From assembly GCA_027077325.1 (NCBI GenBank), contig JALTGF010000040.1:1-35305 (forward strand): DNA of 35,305 nt, written 5' to 3'. The position numbers and the translations under genes were made by a program. The notes beneath the pieces are model-generated. The model searched no databases. It worked only from the letters and a program-made list of their open reading frames with translations, and was not told where the DNA came from. The DNA is from an archaeon (GTDB lineage: Archaea > Undinarchaeota > Undinarchaeia > Undinarchaeales > JALTGF01). Below are positions 14,057-21,817 of this stretch, piece by piece (the first letter of the stretch is position 1; every line of letters starts with the position of its first letter).

Positions 14057-14122
14057 ATGCCCTCTGGCATTAAAAATAGCAAGGCCATGGCATAGACTTG
14101 TTCTATGCCCGTTGCTATGCCA
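14057..14122 (+). promoter_or_regulatory. L3 leader with alternative hairpins
   Basis: Three related inverted repeats occur. ATGCC-CTCT-GGCAT (14057-14070) makes a 5-bp tetraloop hairpin. GGCATAG (14089-14095) pairs perfectly with CTATGCC (14103-14109) over a 7-nt loop. TGGCATAG (14088-14095) also pairs over 8 bp with CTATGCCA (14115-14122). The last two are mutually exclusive, and GGCAT at 14066-14070 could also pair with either CTATGCC copy. This looks like a switchable RNA, possibly an autoregulatory binding site for an operon product. The ligand is unknown. Confidence 0.55.
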
Positions 14123-14130
14123 AGCGGTTT

Positions 14131-14153
14131 GGAGGTGGTTAAAGCATTAACCA
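14131..14153 (+). promoter_or_regulatory. Shine-Dalgarno GGAGG plus hairpin before the L3 start
   Basis: GGAGG (14131-14135) is followed directly by a perfect 7-bp hairpin, TGGTTAA-AGCA-TTAACCA (14136-14153), then 9 nt and the ATG at 14163. Linearly the Shine-Dalgarno is 27 nt from the AUG, too far to work. With the hairpin folded, the effective spacing becomes about 9 nt. The fold could therefore switch translation of L3. Confidence 0.6.
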
Positions 14154-14162
14154 AATTCATAA

Positions 14163-15146
14163 ATGGCCAGAAAACACAAACCACATTCGGGATCATTAGC
14201 ATTCAGCCCAAGAAAAAGGGCTAAAAGAATTTATCCTAAAGTGAGGTCTTGGCCAGAATTAAATGAAACCAAGGTTTTGGGTTTTGCCGGTTATAAAGCG
14301 GGCATGACTCATATGTTTGTTCTTGATTCTTCAAAAGATACCTCAACCTCTGGCAAAGAAGTTTTTACTCCTGTAACCGTTATTGAGTGCCCACCTGTTG
14401 TCCCTTTTTCTGTTCGCGTTTATAAAAATACCCCCAATGGTCTTAAAGCCACTGGGGAAATCCTTGCTTCTTCTCTCTCAAAAGATTCAACAAAATCTCT
14501 TTCAAGAAAAATAAGAGCCCCAAAAAAACCTCCTTCTGAGAAAAAACTTGAAGGTGATGAAGTTACACTTGTGGTTCACACCAAACCAGAAACTGCAGTT
14601 TCAAAGAAGAAACCAGAAGTTATGGAACTCCCAATTTCAGGAAGCTCCTTTGAGGAAAAATTAAACTATGCAAAAGGGCTTCTTGGAAAAGAGCTCAGGA
14701 TCTCAGACATATTTAATGATGGCGATTATGTGGATGTAATTGCCGTAACAAAAGGCAAGGGCACTCAGGGGCCAGTTAAGAGATTTGGCATAAAAATACA
14801 GAAGAGAAAATTCTCAAGGACTGGAAAAGCAAGGCATGTTGGCTCCCTTGGTGACCGGCTTTCAGAAACACGATGGACTGTCCCTATGGCAGGCCAAATG
14901 GGGTTCCACACAAGAACAGAGTTTAACAAGTGGCTCATAAAAATTGGTAATGATGGAAAAGAGATAACTCCTAAAGGCGGTTTTGTAAATTATGGGGAAG
15001 TTAAAAATGATTATGTTGTTTTAAAGGGCTCTGTGCCAGGACCTTCCAAGCGATTAATAAGGTTAAGGCATGCAATTAGGCCGCATCCTCCGGCTGCAAA
15101 GCCAGAAATTGTTTATGTTAGCTTAACTTCAAAGCAAGGTAAATGA
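14163..15146 (+). CDS. rpl3: Ribosomal protein L3 (uL3)
   Basis: 327 aa, normal for archaeal L3, which nucleates assembly of the 23S 3' domain near the peptidyl transferase centre. The N-terminal RKHKPHSGSLAFSPRKRAKR and the following SWPE are the archaeal/eukaryotic signature. GYKAGMTHM (46-54) and the central VTKGKGTQGPVKRFG are conserved, and the W-finger region GQMGFHTRTEFNKW is present. The start is supported by homology, since an in-frame TAA lies immediately upstream. It is the first gene of the operon, and its stop overlaps the L4 start (ATGATG). Confidence 0.97.
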   Translation: MARKHKPHSGSLAFSPRKRAKRIYPKVRSWPELNETKVLGFAGYKAGMTHMFVLDSSKDTSTSGKEVFTPVTVIECPPVVPFSVRVYKNTPNGLKATGEILASSLSKDSTKSLSRKIRAPKKPPSEKKLEGDEVTLVVHTKPETAVSKKKPEVMELPISGSSFEEKLNYAKGLLGKELRISDIFNDGDYVDVIAVTKGKGTQGPVKRFGIKIQKRKFSRTGKARHVGSLGDRLSETRWTVPMAGQMGFHTRTEFNKWLIKIGNDGKEITPKGGFVNYGEVKNDYVVLKGSVPGPSKRLIRLRHAIRPHPPAAKPEIVYVSLTSKQGK

Positions 15147-15985
15147 TGAAAGCAAAAATTTATTCGGAAACTGGAAAGAAATCAGGAGAGCTTGAACTCC
15201 CCGAAATATTTAGTGAAGAGTTTAGGCCAGACATAATTAAGAAGGCTTATTATGTAGAGCTAAGCAGAAGTTTTCAGCCCAAGGGTGCATTTGAGCTTGC
15301 AGGACAGCAAACAAGTGCTGCAGGAATGGGACCTGGAGCTGGGCGTTCTAGAATCCCAAGAGTCAAGTCAGGACCTCATAGGGGAGGGCACGCTATCCAA
15401 GGGCACAAGTACAGAAGCAAAGGCCGTGGTTTTTCTGCTGCTGGTAGGGGTGCAATCATGCCTGGAACCGTTGGGGGAAGGCAAGCACATCCACCAAAGC
15501 CAGAAGAAGTTCTAATTGAGAAAATAAACAAGAAAGAACTAAGAAAGGCATACCGGTCTGCAATTGCAGCAACTTCAAACAAAGAAGTTGTGATAGCACG
15601 TGGGCATAAGATTGACCAGATTGAAAGTGTTCCAATTATTGTTAGTGACAATGTCTTAAAGATAAGCAAGACCTCTGAATTTGAAAAACTCCTTATATCT
15701 CTTGGCTTGAAAGATGAGCTCCAAAGAAGTGCAAACAAAAAAATTAGGGCAGGAAAAGGGAAAAGAAGAGGCAGAAAGTATAAAAAACCAAAAGGTATAC
15801 TCATTATTCTCCCTGAAAAGAGCTCAGAGTCGTTTAAGAAAGCCGCAAGAAATATCCCTGGTGTTGATGTTTCAAGTGCAAAAACTGTTTCAATATCGAT
15901 GCTTGCTCCTGGAGCAAATCCTGGCAGGTTGGTCATACTCACAAAATCTGCTATTGATGAGCTTGAAAAGAGGTTTGAAAAATGA
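15143..15985 (+). CDS. rpl4: Ribosomal protein L4 (uL4/L4e)
   Basis: 280-aa archaeal L4. The internal loop that reaches into the exit tunnel is recognisable (GMGPGAGRSRIPRVKSG, then GGRQAHPP), as is the C-terminal LAPGANPGRLVI. Two adjacent ATGs (15143 and 15146) both fit. AAGGT just upstream is closer to ideal for the second. It overlaps the L3 stop. In bacteria L4 represses its own operon through the leader, which makes it a natural candidate ligand for the structured leader here, though this is inference only. Confidence 0.96.
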   Translation: MMKAKIYSETGKKSGELELPEIFSEEFRPDIIKKAYYVELSRSFQPKGAFELAGQQTSAAGMGPGAGRSRIPRVKSGPHRGGHAIQGHKYRSKGRGFSAAGRGAIMPGTVGGRQAHPPKPEEVLIEKINKKELRKAYRSAIAATSNKEVVIARGHKIDQIESVPIIVSDNVLKISKTSEFEKLLISLGLKDELQRSANKKIRAGKGKRRGRKYKKPKGILIILPEKSSESFKKAARNIPGVDVSSAKTVSISMLAPGANPGRLVILTKSAIDELEKRFEK

Positions 15986-16242
15986 ACCCAAATGATGTGA
16001 TACTGTATCCGTTAATGACTGAAAAAAGTCTTGACAAGACAGACAAGGAAAATCGATTAACTTTCATAGTTGACAGGCGGTCAGGAAAACAGCAAATAAA
16101 AGAGGCCGTAGAGTCACTATACAATGTTAAGGTTGTGAAAGTAAACACACAAATTACAATGGAAGGCAAGAAAAAAGCATTTGTGAAGCTAGCTCCTGAG
16201 TATTCAGCAGAAGATATTGCAGGAAGGATGGGTGTACTTTAA
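15982..16242 (+). CDS. rpl23: Ribosomal protein L23 (uL23)
   Basis: 86 aa, the compact archaeal form without the bacterial loop. It sits at the tunnel exit and docks SRP and SecY. The conserved start (DVILYPLMTEKS) and the C-terminal NTQITMEGKKKAFVKL are evident. It overlaps the L4 stop by 4 nt, and its TAA shares one base with the L2 ATG (TAATG). Confidence 0.96.
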   Translation: MNPNDVILYPLMTEKSLDKTDKENRLTFIVDRRSGKQQIKEAVESLYNVKVVKVNTQITMEGKKKAFVKLAPEYSAEDIAGRMGVL

Positions 16243-16961
16243 TGGGAAAAGTAATAAGAGCACAAAAACTTGGAAAAAGCAGAAGAAGGCAAGCAAATAG
16301 CCATAAGTTTAAGGGAGCTGCTGCTCATCATCCTCTAAAACTTTCAAATGAAAAACTTGTAAAAGGAAAAGTTGTTGACATCATCCATGATCCAGTAAGA
16401 AATGCACCTCTTGCAAAAGTTGTTTATGACAACAAGATAAAGGTGAATATGATTGCACCAATAAAACTTCAGGTTGGTCAAGAAGTTGCTTATGGTACCG
16501 AAGCTCAGCCACACGTTGGGAACTCACTGTATCTTAAAAATATCCCTGAAGGAACAATGGTCTATAATATTGAGGCAACGCCAGGAGATGGTGGAAAATT
16601 TGCAAGGTCTGCTGGCAATTTTGGAAAGGTGATAACTCATGATGAATCAGGAACTGTGGTTCAGCTCCCCTCTGGGGCTTTCAAAACACTAAATTCCAAC
16701 TGCAGGGCAAATATAGGGATTGTTGCAGGTGGAGGGTTTGCAGAAAAGCCATTAATGAAAGCCGGAAGAAGATGGCATAAAACAAGAGCAAAAGGAAAAC
16801 TTTATCCAATTGTTAGGGGTGTAGCAATGAACTCAAGAAACCACCCATTCGGTGGTGGTGGGCATCCGCACACAGGTAAAGGCAAAACTGTTTCAAGGCA
16901 TGCACCACCTGGAAGAAAAGTAGGTTCAATCTCTGCTAAGAAATCAGGAAGAGGGCGATAA
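16242..16961 (+). CDS. rpl2: Ribosomal protein L2 (uL2)
   Basis: 239 aa, archaeal L2, needed for subunit association and peptidyl transferase assembly. The C-terminal block RGVAMNSRNHPFGGGGHPH carries the conserved histidine region near the peptidyl transferase centre. The N-terminal arginine-rich tail and GEVEYGTEAQ-like segment (here QEVAYGTEAQ) fit. It is separated from S19 by 1 nt. Confidence 0.97.
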   Translation: MGKVIRAQKLGKSRRRQANSHKFKGAAAHHPLKLSNEKLVKGKVVDIIHDPVRNAPLAKVVYDNKIKVNMIAPIKLQVGQEVAYGTEAQPHVGNSLYLKNIPEGTMVYNIEATPGDGGKFARSAGNFGKVITHDESGTVVQLPSGAFKTLNSNCRANIGIVAGGGFAEKPLMKAGRRWHKTRAKGKLYPIVRGVAMNSRNHPFGGGGHPHTGKGKTVSRHAPPGRKVGSISAKKSGRGR

Positions 16962-16962
16962 T

Positions 16963-17346
16963 ATGGCAAAAAAAATTACATTTAAGGGATTTGAAGAGGA
17001 ACAACTGAAAAATATGAACTTAGAAGAGTTCTCTAATCTAGTTAATGCAAGGGCTAGGCGCTCTTTAAAGCGCGGATTCCCAACAAGCCACAAAAAATTG
17101 CTTGAGCGTGTTAGAAAGTCTAAAGACAAGGAGATTAGAACTCATTGCAGAGATATGATTATCCTTCCTGAATTCCTTGGAAGGACATTTTTGGTTCATA
17201 ATGGAAAGGAATATGTCCGGGTTAGCATAACCACAGAAATGCTTGGTCACTATCTTGGGGAATTTGCATTGTCAAGAAAGAGAGTTCAGCACTCTTCACC
17301 AGGAATGGGTGCTACCAGGGCAAGTAAATATGTTTCATTGAAGTAA
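16963..17346 (+). CDS. rps19: Ribosomal protein S19 (uS19)
   Basis: 127 aa, the archaeal length with an N-terminal extension. The core HCRDMIILPEFLGRTFLVHNGKEYV and the C-terminal GEFALSRKRVQHSSPG are diagnostic. It binds the small-subunit head near the A site. It starts 1 nt after L2. Confidence 0.97.
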   Translation: MAKKITFKGFEEEQLKNMNLEEFSNLVNARARRSLKRGFPTSHKKLLERVRKSKDKEIRTHCRDMIILPEFLGRTFLVHNGKEYVRVSITTEMLGHYLGEFALSRKRVQHSSPGMGATRASKYVSLK

Positions 17347-17347
17347 G

Positions 17348-17824
17348 ATGGCTAAACTAAAATACTCTTATCAGGGAAAGAAAGAAAATACCGTGAGGAC
17401 TCTAGGAAAAGGAATTAATATCTCCTTTAAGGAAGCATATGAAGTTGCAAATGCTATTCGTGGGTTGAATATAAAAAAGGCGGAGGCCTTGCTTCAAGAT
17501 GTCCTTGCTAAAAAGCGGGCAATTCCTTATAAGAGGTATAACCGCGGAATTGGGCATAAGGGCAATGTTGGACCTGGGAGATACCCTCTAAGTTCCAGTT
17601 CAGCATTCTTGGAGTTGCTTGACGAACTAAAGGCGAACGCAGAGTATAAGGGAATGAACAAGGATAATCTGTTGCTTATACATGTTGCAACGCATAATGG
17701 AGGCGTGTCCAGTGGATACTACAAGGGGATGCCACACAATACTCCTATAACACACATCGAACTTGTCGCTAAAGAAACAAAGGTAGGTGAAAATAATGGC
17801 AGTAGAAAGAAAATTCATAAATGA
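17348..17824 (+). CDS. rpl22: Ribosomal protein L22 (uL22)
   Basis: 158 aa archaeal L22. The early YSYQGKKENTVRTLGKGINISFKEA, the RGLNIKKAEALL helix and the YNRGIGHKGNVGPGRYP segment of the tunnel-lining hairpin are typical. The last 10 codons (ENNGSRKKIHK) run 29 nt into S3 when S3 starts at 17796, so the S3 Shine-Dalgarno lies within the L22 coding sequence. Confidence 0.95.
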   Translation: MAKLKYSYQGKKENTVRTLGKGINISFKEAYEVANAIRGLNIKKAEALLQDVLAKKRAIPYKRYNRGIGHKGNVGPGRYPLSSSSAFLELLDELKANAEYKGMNKDNLLLIHVATHNGGVSSGYYKGMPHNTPITHIELVAKETKVGENNGSRKKIHK

Positions 17825-18575
17825 AGCAGTAAAGAAAGCAAAAGTAGATTCATACTTACATGAAGAATTAAAGCGAGTTGGTTGTGGATACATAGATATA
17901 AAGCGAACTCCTCTCGGTACAAGGATTGTAATCTATGCAAAGAAACCAGGGCTTGTAATTGGGAGAAAAGGCAAAAATATTCAGACCATTACTGAAACTC
18001 TAAAAAATGAGTTTAAGATTGATAATCCTCAACTTGAAGTAAAGGAAGTTCCAGTTCCTCAACTTGATCCAGAAATAATGGCAAAACAACTTGCTGCCAC
18101 ATTGGAGTCAGGAACACACTTTAGAAGGGCTTCTCATCAAATGATAAAAGAAATAATGAATGCTGGGGCTCTTGGAGTCCAAATAGAAATCTCTGGGAAG
18201 ATTAGCGGTGCAAGGGCCAGGGTTGAAAAGTTTAAGCAGGGATACATAAAGCACTGTGGAGAAACTGCCGACAGGTTTGTAAAGGAAGCAGTTGCTCAGG
18301 CCTACCTAAAGCCAGGTGTTTTAGGCGTTAAGGTTAAGATTGTTCCTCCTCTTGAAGGCGGTACAATCCACGAGTTGGCATTTGGAAAACCCAATGTGCC
18401 AGTCAGTGAAGACAAGCCAAAGGATCAAGAAGCAGCCAAAGCAGAAGAACAACCTAAAAAAGAAGAAGGAAAAACTAATAAAAAAGCTAAATCACATTCA
18501 AATTCAAAAAAATCAAAGAGCAAGCCTGCAAAAAATAAAAAAGAATCAAAAAAGCTCTCAACAGGTAAACAATAA
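17796..18575 (+). CDS. rps3: Ribosomal protein S3 (uS3) with Lys-rich tail
   Basis: 259 aa. The type 2 KH domain has the GRKGKNI GxxG loop (LVIGRKGKNIQTITETL), and the C-terminal S3 domain includes ISGKISGARARVEKFKQGYIK. S3 lines the mRNA entry channel. I start at the ATG at 17796, since GGTGA sits 5-9 nt before it. The GTG at 17787 is part of that Shine-Dalgarno. The last ~60 residues are a Lys/Glu/Ser-rich low-complexity tail, probably disordered and RNA-binding. Confidence 0.96.
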   Translation: MAVERKFINEAVKKAKVDSYLHEELKRVGCGYIDIKRTPLGTRIVIYAKKPGLVIGRKGKNIQTITETLKNEFKIDNPQLEVKEVPVPQLDPEIMAKQLAATLESGTHFRRASHQMIKEIMNAGALGVQIEISGKISGARARVEKFKQGYIKHCGETADRFVKEAVAQAYLKPGVLGVKVKIVPPLEGGTIHELAFGKPNVPVSEDKPKDQEAAKAEEQPKKEEGKTNKKAKSHSNSKKSKSKPAKNKKESKKLSTGKQ

Positions 18576-18787
18576 TGGCAATAATAAGAAGAAAAGAGCT
18601 TCATACAATACCAGAATCTGAGTTAAAAGAAAAGCTAAAAGAGCTACAGCAAGAGCTCATGAGCCAAAGGGCTAAAATGGCGTCCGGTGGGCTTCCAGAC
18701 AATCCCGGAAAAATCCGCGAGATAAAAAGAACAATTGCGAGATTAAAAACTATTGCAGGTATGAGAGGATACAAAATAGATGAGTGA
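18575..18787 (+). CDS. rpl29: Ribosomal protein L29 (uL29)
   Basis: 70-aa two-helix protein at the tunnel exit. The motif LKELQQELMSQRAKMASGGLPDNPGKIREIKRTIARL is typical of archaeal L29. Its ATG overlaps the S3 TAA by one base, and its stop lies 8 nt inside aIF1. Confidence 0.94.
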   Translation: MAIIRRKELHTIPESELKEKLKELQQELMSQRAKMASGGLPDNPGKIREIKRTIARLKTIAGMRGYKIDE

Positions 18788-19070
18788 AATCTGTCCTATA
18801 TGTGGTCTGCCAAAAGAACTTTGTACCTGTGAAGAGCGAGAAAGAGAAGAGCAAAAAGTAAGGGTCTATACTGAAAAAAGGAAATACGGGAAACTGGTGA
18901 CCTTGGTTGAAGGCATACCTGCATCATCCGCTGGCAAGGTTGCATCCGAACTAAAGAAAAAATGTGCAACTGGTGGAACAGCAAAAGAAGGGCGGATTGA
19001 ACTGCAAGGGGACCAGAAAAAGAAGGTGGTTGAACACCTAAAATCAATGGGATACTCTGTGAGTGAATAA
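18780..19070 (+). CDS. Translation initiation factor aIF1 (SUI1 family)
   Basis: 96 aa. The N-terminal zinc-binding-like motif CPICGLPKELCTC (Cys5, 8, 14, 16) is followed by the SUI1 fold, with YGKLVTLVEGI and KKCATGGTAKEGRIELQGDQ. aIF1 keeps initiation-complex fidelity at the P site. It sits between L29 and the Rpp29 gene, the usual euryarchaeal place, and overlaps L29 by 8 nt. Confidence 0.95.
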   Translation: MSEICPICGLPKELCTCEEREREEQKVRVYTEKRKYGKLVTLVEGIPASSAGKVASELKKKCATGGTAKEGRIELQGDQKKKVVEHLKSMGYSVSE

Positions 19071-19073
19071 CTC

Positions 19074-19349
19074 ATGATCACTCCTAAAAATATAATAAAA
19101 CACGAGCTGATTGGTCTCAAAGTACAAGTGATCAAAAGTAGTGATCCAACAAAAATTGGGATGGAAGGGACTGTGGTTGATGAAACCATGAATATGTTGC
19201 TCGTGAATACAAGCAAGGGGATAAAAAAACTGTCAAAGGCCGGAAATACTTTCCGCTTCTGGATTAAAGGAAAAAAAGTGGAAATCCTTGGAGATGTGCT
19301 GGTTGGCAGGCCTGAAGAGCGAATCAAAAAAAAGTTGAACAAATGGTGA
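19074..19349 (+). CDS. rnp1: RNase P protein component 1 (Rpp29/Rnp1)
   Basis: 91 aa. The Sm-like barrel has LIGLKVQVIKSSDPTKIGMEGTVVDET and a conserved C-terminal DVLVGRPEERIKK. This archaeal RNase P subunit pairs with Rpp21 to help 5' maturation of tRNAs. It is close to the minimum length of the family. It starts 3 nt after aIF1 and overlaps the region upstream of S17. Confidence 0.95.
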   Translation: MITPKNIIKHELIGLKVQVIKSSDPTKIGMEGTVVDETMNMLLVNTSKGIKKLSKAGNTFRFWIKGKKVEILGDVLVGRPEERIKKKLNKW

Positions 19350-19354
19350 AAAAT

Positions 19355-19642
19355 ATGGAAGAATGCAAAGATAAAAATTGCCCAATACACGGAGACCTCC
19401 CGGTTAGGGGAAGAAAGTTTAAGGCAGTTGTAGTTAGCGACAAAATGAAGAAGAGCGCTGTAGTTGAGAGGCCATTCGTTAAAAAAATTAAAAAGTACGA
19501 AAGATATGAGAAAAGAAAAACAAGAATCCTTGCTCATAATCCTGAGTGCATAAATGCAAAAAAAGGCGATGAGGTCTGGGTTCAGGAGTGCAGGCCGTTA
19601 AGCAAGACAATTAGCTTTACGATTATTGGAAAGGTAGAATAA
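19355..19642 (+). CDS. rps17: Ribosomal protein S17 (uS17)
   Basis: 95 aa: archaeal S17 with CKDKNCPIHGDLPVRGRKF near the N-terminus, followed by VVSDKMKKSAVVERPF and the C-terminal CRPLSKTISFTIIGKVE. I choose ATG 19355 because GGTGA (19345-19349, overlapping the Rpp29 stop) is spaced 5 nt from it. An in-frame ATG at 19343 would add four residues and lacks a Shine-Dalgarno. Confidence 0.94.
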   Translation: MEECKDKNCPIHGDLPVRGRKFKAVVVSDKMKKSAVVERPFVKKIKKYERYEKRKTRILAHNPECINAKKGDEVWVQECRPLSKTISFTIIGKVE

Positions 19643-19643
19643 A

Positions 19644-20072
19644 ATGGGAAAAGTTAGAAAGAAATTAAAGGTACACATAAAAACAAAGAATGACATTACA
19701 CGAACTTTGTCAGTGGGAGCCAGGCTAAAATGCGCTGACAATACTGGTGCAAGAACTCTTCAAATCCTAGCAGTTAAGGGTTTCAAGGGCACAAAGCGCC
19801 GTTCTCTGTCAGCAGGGATTGGTGACATGGTAATTTGTTCAGTAACTGAGGGATCTCCTGACATAAAGAAGACGGTTGTTCCTGCTGTTGTAATTAGACA
19901 GAGAAAGGAATACAGGCGCCCTACTGGAGAGCGGATAAAGTTTTCAGACAATGCAGCAGTTGTGATGACGCCAGAAGGTAGCTTAAAAGGGACAGAAATT
20001 AGGGGGCCCGTTGCAAGGGAAGCAGCACAGAGATGGAGTTCGGTTTCATCTGCTGCTAAAATAGTGATTTAA
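19644..20072 (+). CDS. rpl14: Ribosomal protein L14 (uL14)
   Basis: 142 aa, archaeal length. The five-stranded barrel signature LKCADNTGARTLQI and the C-terminal GTEIRGPVAREAAQRWSSVSSAAKIVI are diagnostic. It forms an inter-subunit bridge and is the aIF6-binding surface in archaea. It begins 1 nt after S17 and abuts L24 directly. Confidence 0.97.
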   Translation: MGKVRKKLKVHIKTKNDITRTLSVGARLKCADNTGARTLQILAVKGFKGTKRRSLSAGIGDMVICSVTEGSPDIKKTVVPAVVIRQRKEYRRPTGERIKFSDNAAVVMTPEGSLKGTEIRGPVAREAAQRWSSVSSAAKIVI

Positions 20073-20549
20073 ATGAAAAAATGGGTAACTAGTTGGAAAA
20101 AATCGGTCCAACCGAGGAAGCAAAGAAAATATAGAGCGAATGCTCCCATTCATGCTAAGAGAAAGTTTGTTTCTGTTCACTTGGATAAAAAACTAAGGGG
20201 GGAGTACTCAACAAGGTCAATTTATGTAAGAAAAGGTGACACCGTAAAGGTGCTTCGGGGAAGCAAAAAAGGATTACAAGGAAAAGTTGCAGATGTTGAC
20301 CTAAACTCCTCGAGAGTGTACATCGAGGGCCAGACAAGAGAAGCAGTTGGTGGAAAAAAGATCTTAATTCCATTCAACCCATCAAATTTAATGATTACTG
20401 AACTGAAGCTTGATGACAAAAAACGTGAATCATTGTTGTCAAGAAAATCTGGAAAAACTATTAAACCTTTAAAGGAAAAGAAGGAGAAGGAGGAAAAGAA
20501 TGCATCTAAAAAGACTGAAAACACCAAGCAGCTGGAACATAAGGCGTAA
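20073..20549 (+). CDS. rpl24: Ribosomal protein L24 (uL24) with extended C-terminus
   Basis: 158 aa. The N-terminal basic tract (PRKQRKYRANAPIHAKRKF) and KOW motif (KGDTVKVLRGSKKGLQGKVADVD) are archaeal L24. The last ~35 residues are a Lys/Glu tail (LKEKKEKEEKNASKKT) that reads 50 nt past the S4e start. No Shine-Dalgarno sits before its ATG, which directly follows the L14 TAA, suggesting translational coupling. Confidence 0.95.
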   Translation: MKKWVTSWKKSVQPRKQRKYRANAPIHAKRKFVSVHLDKKLRGEYSTRSIYVRKGDTVKVLRGSKKGLQGKVADVDLNSSRVYIEGQTREAVGGKKILIPFNPSNLMITELKLDDKKRESLLSRKSGKTIKPLKEKKEKEEKNASKKTENTKQLEHKA

Positions 20550-21159
20550 AGAGAAAAAATTTACAACAGTTCCGCAGCCAAGAGGAAAGACTGAGAATGT
20601 ACTCACTTTAAATGTCTTGCTAAGGGATGTACTAAAAATTGCAAAGAACACAAAAGAAGTAAAATTTATCTTAAATTCCAGAAAGGTGCTTGTAAATGGC
20701 AAAGCAAGAACATCCGTGCGTTTTCCTGTTAATGTATTTGATGTTGTTGAAATTCCAGATCTAAAGAAAACATATCAAATCGTGTTTAATGAATATGGAA
20801 AAATATCTGCTCAAGAGATTAAAAACAAGGGATTTAGATTGGCAAGGATTGAAAATAAGACCGCAGTAAAAGGAGGAAAAATCCAATTAAACCTATTTGA
20901 TGGGTCAAATATAATTGCAGATAAGCAAACCTATAAAATTGGGGATGTCCTCATGCTAAGCCTAAAAGATAATTCAGTAAAAGGAACGTTGGGGCTTAAA
21001 AAGGGTGCAAAAGTTCTTATATTAAAAGGAGCACACAGAGGAAAAAGAGCAGAAATTGAAAACATTATAGATAACATCAAGCCAAAGGAGGTAGAGCTAA
21101 AGTCAGGTGAGGCCAAGATACGGACGCGACTTGACAATGTTTATGTGGTTGAAAAATGA
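20500..21159 (+). CDS. rps4e: Ribosomal protein S4e (eS4)
   Basis: 219 aa archaeal/eukaryotic S4e, a small-subunit protein with S4-like, central and KOW domains in order. MHLKRLKTPSSW, VKFILNSRKVLVNGKARTSVRFPVNVFDVV, and the C-terminal KKGAKVLILKGAHRGKRAEIENI (KOW) support it. GGAGG 7-8 nt upstream fixes the start, which lies inside the end of L24 (50-nt overlap). Such a long overlap is unusual in this operon. Confidence 0.95.
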   Translation: MHLKRLKTPSSWNIRRKEKKFTTVPQPRGKTENVLTLNVLLRDVLKIAKNTKEVKFILNSRKVLVNGKARTSVRFPVNVFDVVEIPDLKKTYQIVFNEYGKISAQEIKNKGFRLARIENKTAVKGGKIQLNLFDGSNIIADKQTYKIGDVLMLSLKDNSVKGTLGLKKGAKVLILKGAHRGKRAEIENIIDNIKPKEVELKSGEAKIRTRLDNVYVVEK

Positions 21160-21662
21160 GCAACATAAAAGACATTAAGATCGCAAAAATTACCATAAAT
21201 ATGGGCATAGGCGGAAACAATGAAAAGCTTCAAAGAGCTGAGAAACTGCTTGAAATGCTAACTCAGCAAAAGCCAGTCAGGACTTATGCAAAGGCAACAA
21301 TCTCTGAGTTTGATGTAAAAAAGCATGCCCCAATTGGCGTAAAAGTAACAATTCGAGGAAAAAAGGCAGAAGAGTTCCTAAAAAATGCGTTTGAGGCAGT
21401 TGAAAATGTTATGAACTCCCGGCAAATTGACAAAGGGGGAAATTTCTCCTTTGGTGTAAAGGAGTATATAGAAATGCCAGGGATGAAATATGACCCTGAC
21501 ATTGGAATGTTTGGATTTGATGTTTGTGTTGAAATGGAAAGAACTGGATTTAGAATAAAAAGAAGGAGAAATCAAAGAAAAAAACTTCCTTCAAAAGTCA
21601 AGATAACTCCTGAAGAGGTTAAAAAGTATCTAACAGAAAACTATGGGGTGACTATTAAATAA
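21156..21662 (+). CDS. rpl5: Ribosomal protein L5 (uL5)
   Basis: 168 aa. KITINMGIGG, LTQQKPVRTYAKATISEFDVKKHAPIGVKVTIRGKKAEEFL and the FGFDVCVEMERTGFRIKRRR block are diagnostic. L5 binds 5S rRNA in the central protuberance. It overlaps S4e by 4 nt, and its TAA shares a base with the S14 ATG. Confidence 0.97.
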   Translation: MSNIKDIKIAKITINMGIGGNNEKLQRAEKLLEMLTQQKPVRTYAKATISEFDVKKHAPIGVKVTIRGKKAEEFLKNAFEAVENVMNSRQIDKGGNFSFGVKEYIEMPGMKYDPDIGMFGFDVCVEMERTGFRIKRRRNQRKKLPSKVKITPEEVKKYLTENYGVTIK

Positions 21663-21808
21663 TGGCAGTAAAAAAATATGGAAAGGCCACTAAAGCATGC
21701 AGAATATGCGGGACACACGACAGGCTAATTAAAAAATACGGCTTGTATGTGTGTGGGCGATGCTTTAGGGAAGTTGGCCCAAAACTGGGATTTAAAAAAT
21801 ATAATTGA
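21662..21808 (+). CDS. rps14: Ribosomal protein S14 (uS14), short zinc-binding form
   Basis: 48 aa: MAVKKYGKATKACRIC and later YVCGRCFREVGPKLGFKKYN. Two CxxC pairs (Cys13/16 and Cys31/34) make the zinc site. The archaeal form is about 50-55 residues, so this is slightly short but complete. It lies between L5 (TAATG overlap) and S8, its expected place. Confidence 0.95.
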   Translation: MAVKKYGKATKACRICGTHDRLIKKYGLYVCGRCFREVGPKLGFKKYN

Positions 21809-21817
21809 GGTAACAAA

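Larger units (their letters stand above)
13920..14162. promoter_or_regulatory. Divergent intergenic region with the ribosomal operon promoter and structured leader
   Basis: 243 nt without a gene. From 13920 to about 14010 I see only the short upstream region of the zinc-ribbon gene. TTTATAAAC at 14022-14030 is the probable TATA box, with more AT-rich sequence to 14048, which predicts transcription start near 14050. The remaining ~110 nt are an unusually long archaeal leader full of inverted repeats, listed separately. Confidence 0.7.

Noticed and set aside
15376..15942. 188-codon minus-strand frame opposite L4
   Set aside because: It lies within a clear ribosomal protein gene, has no promoter, and is the complement of a basic protein.
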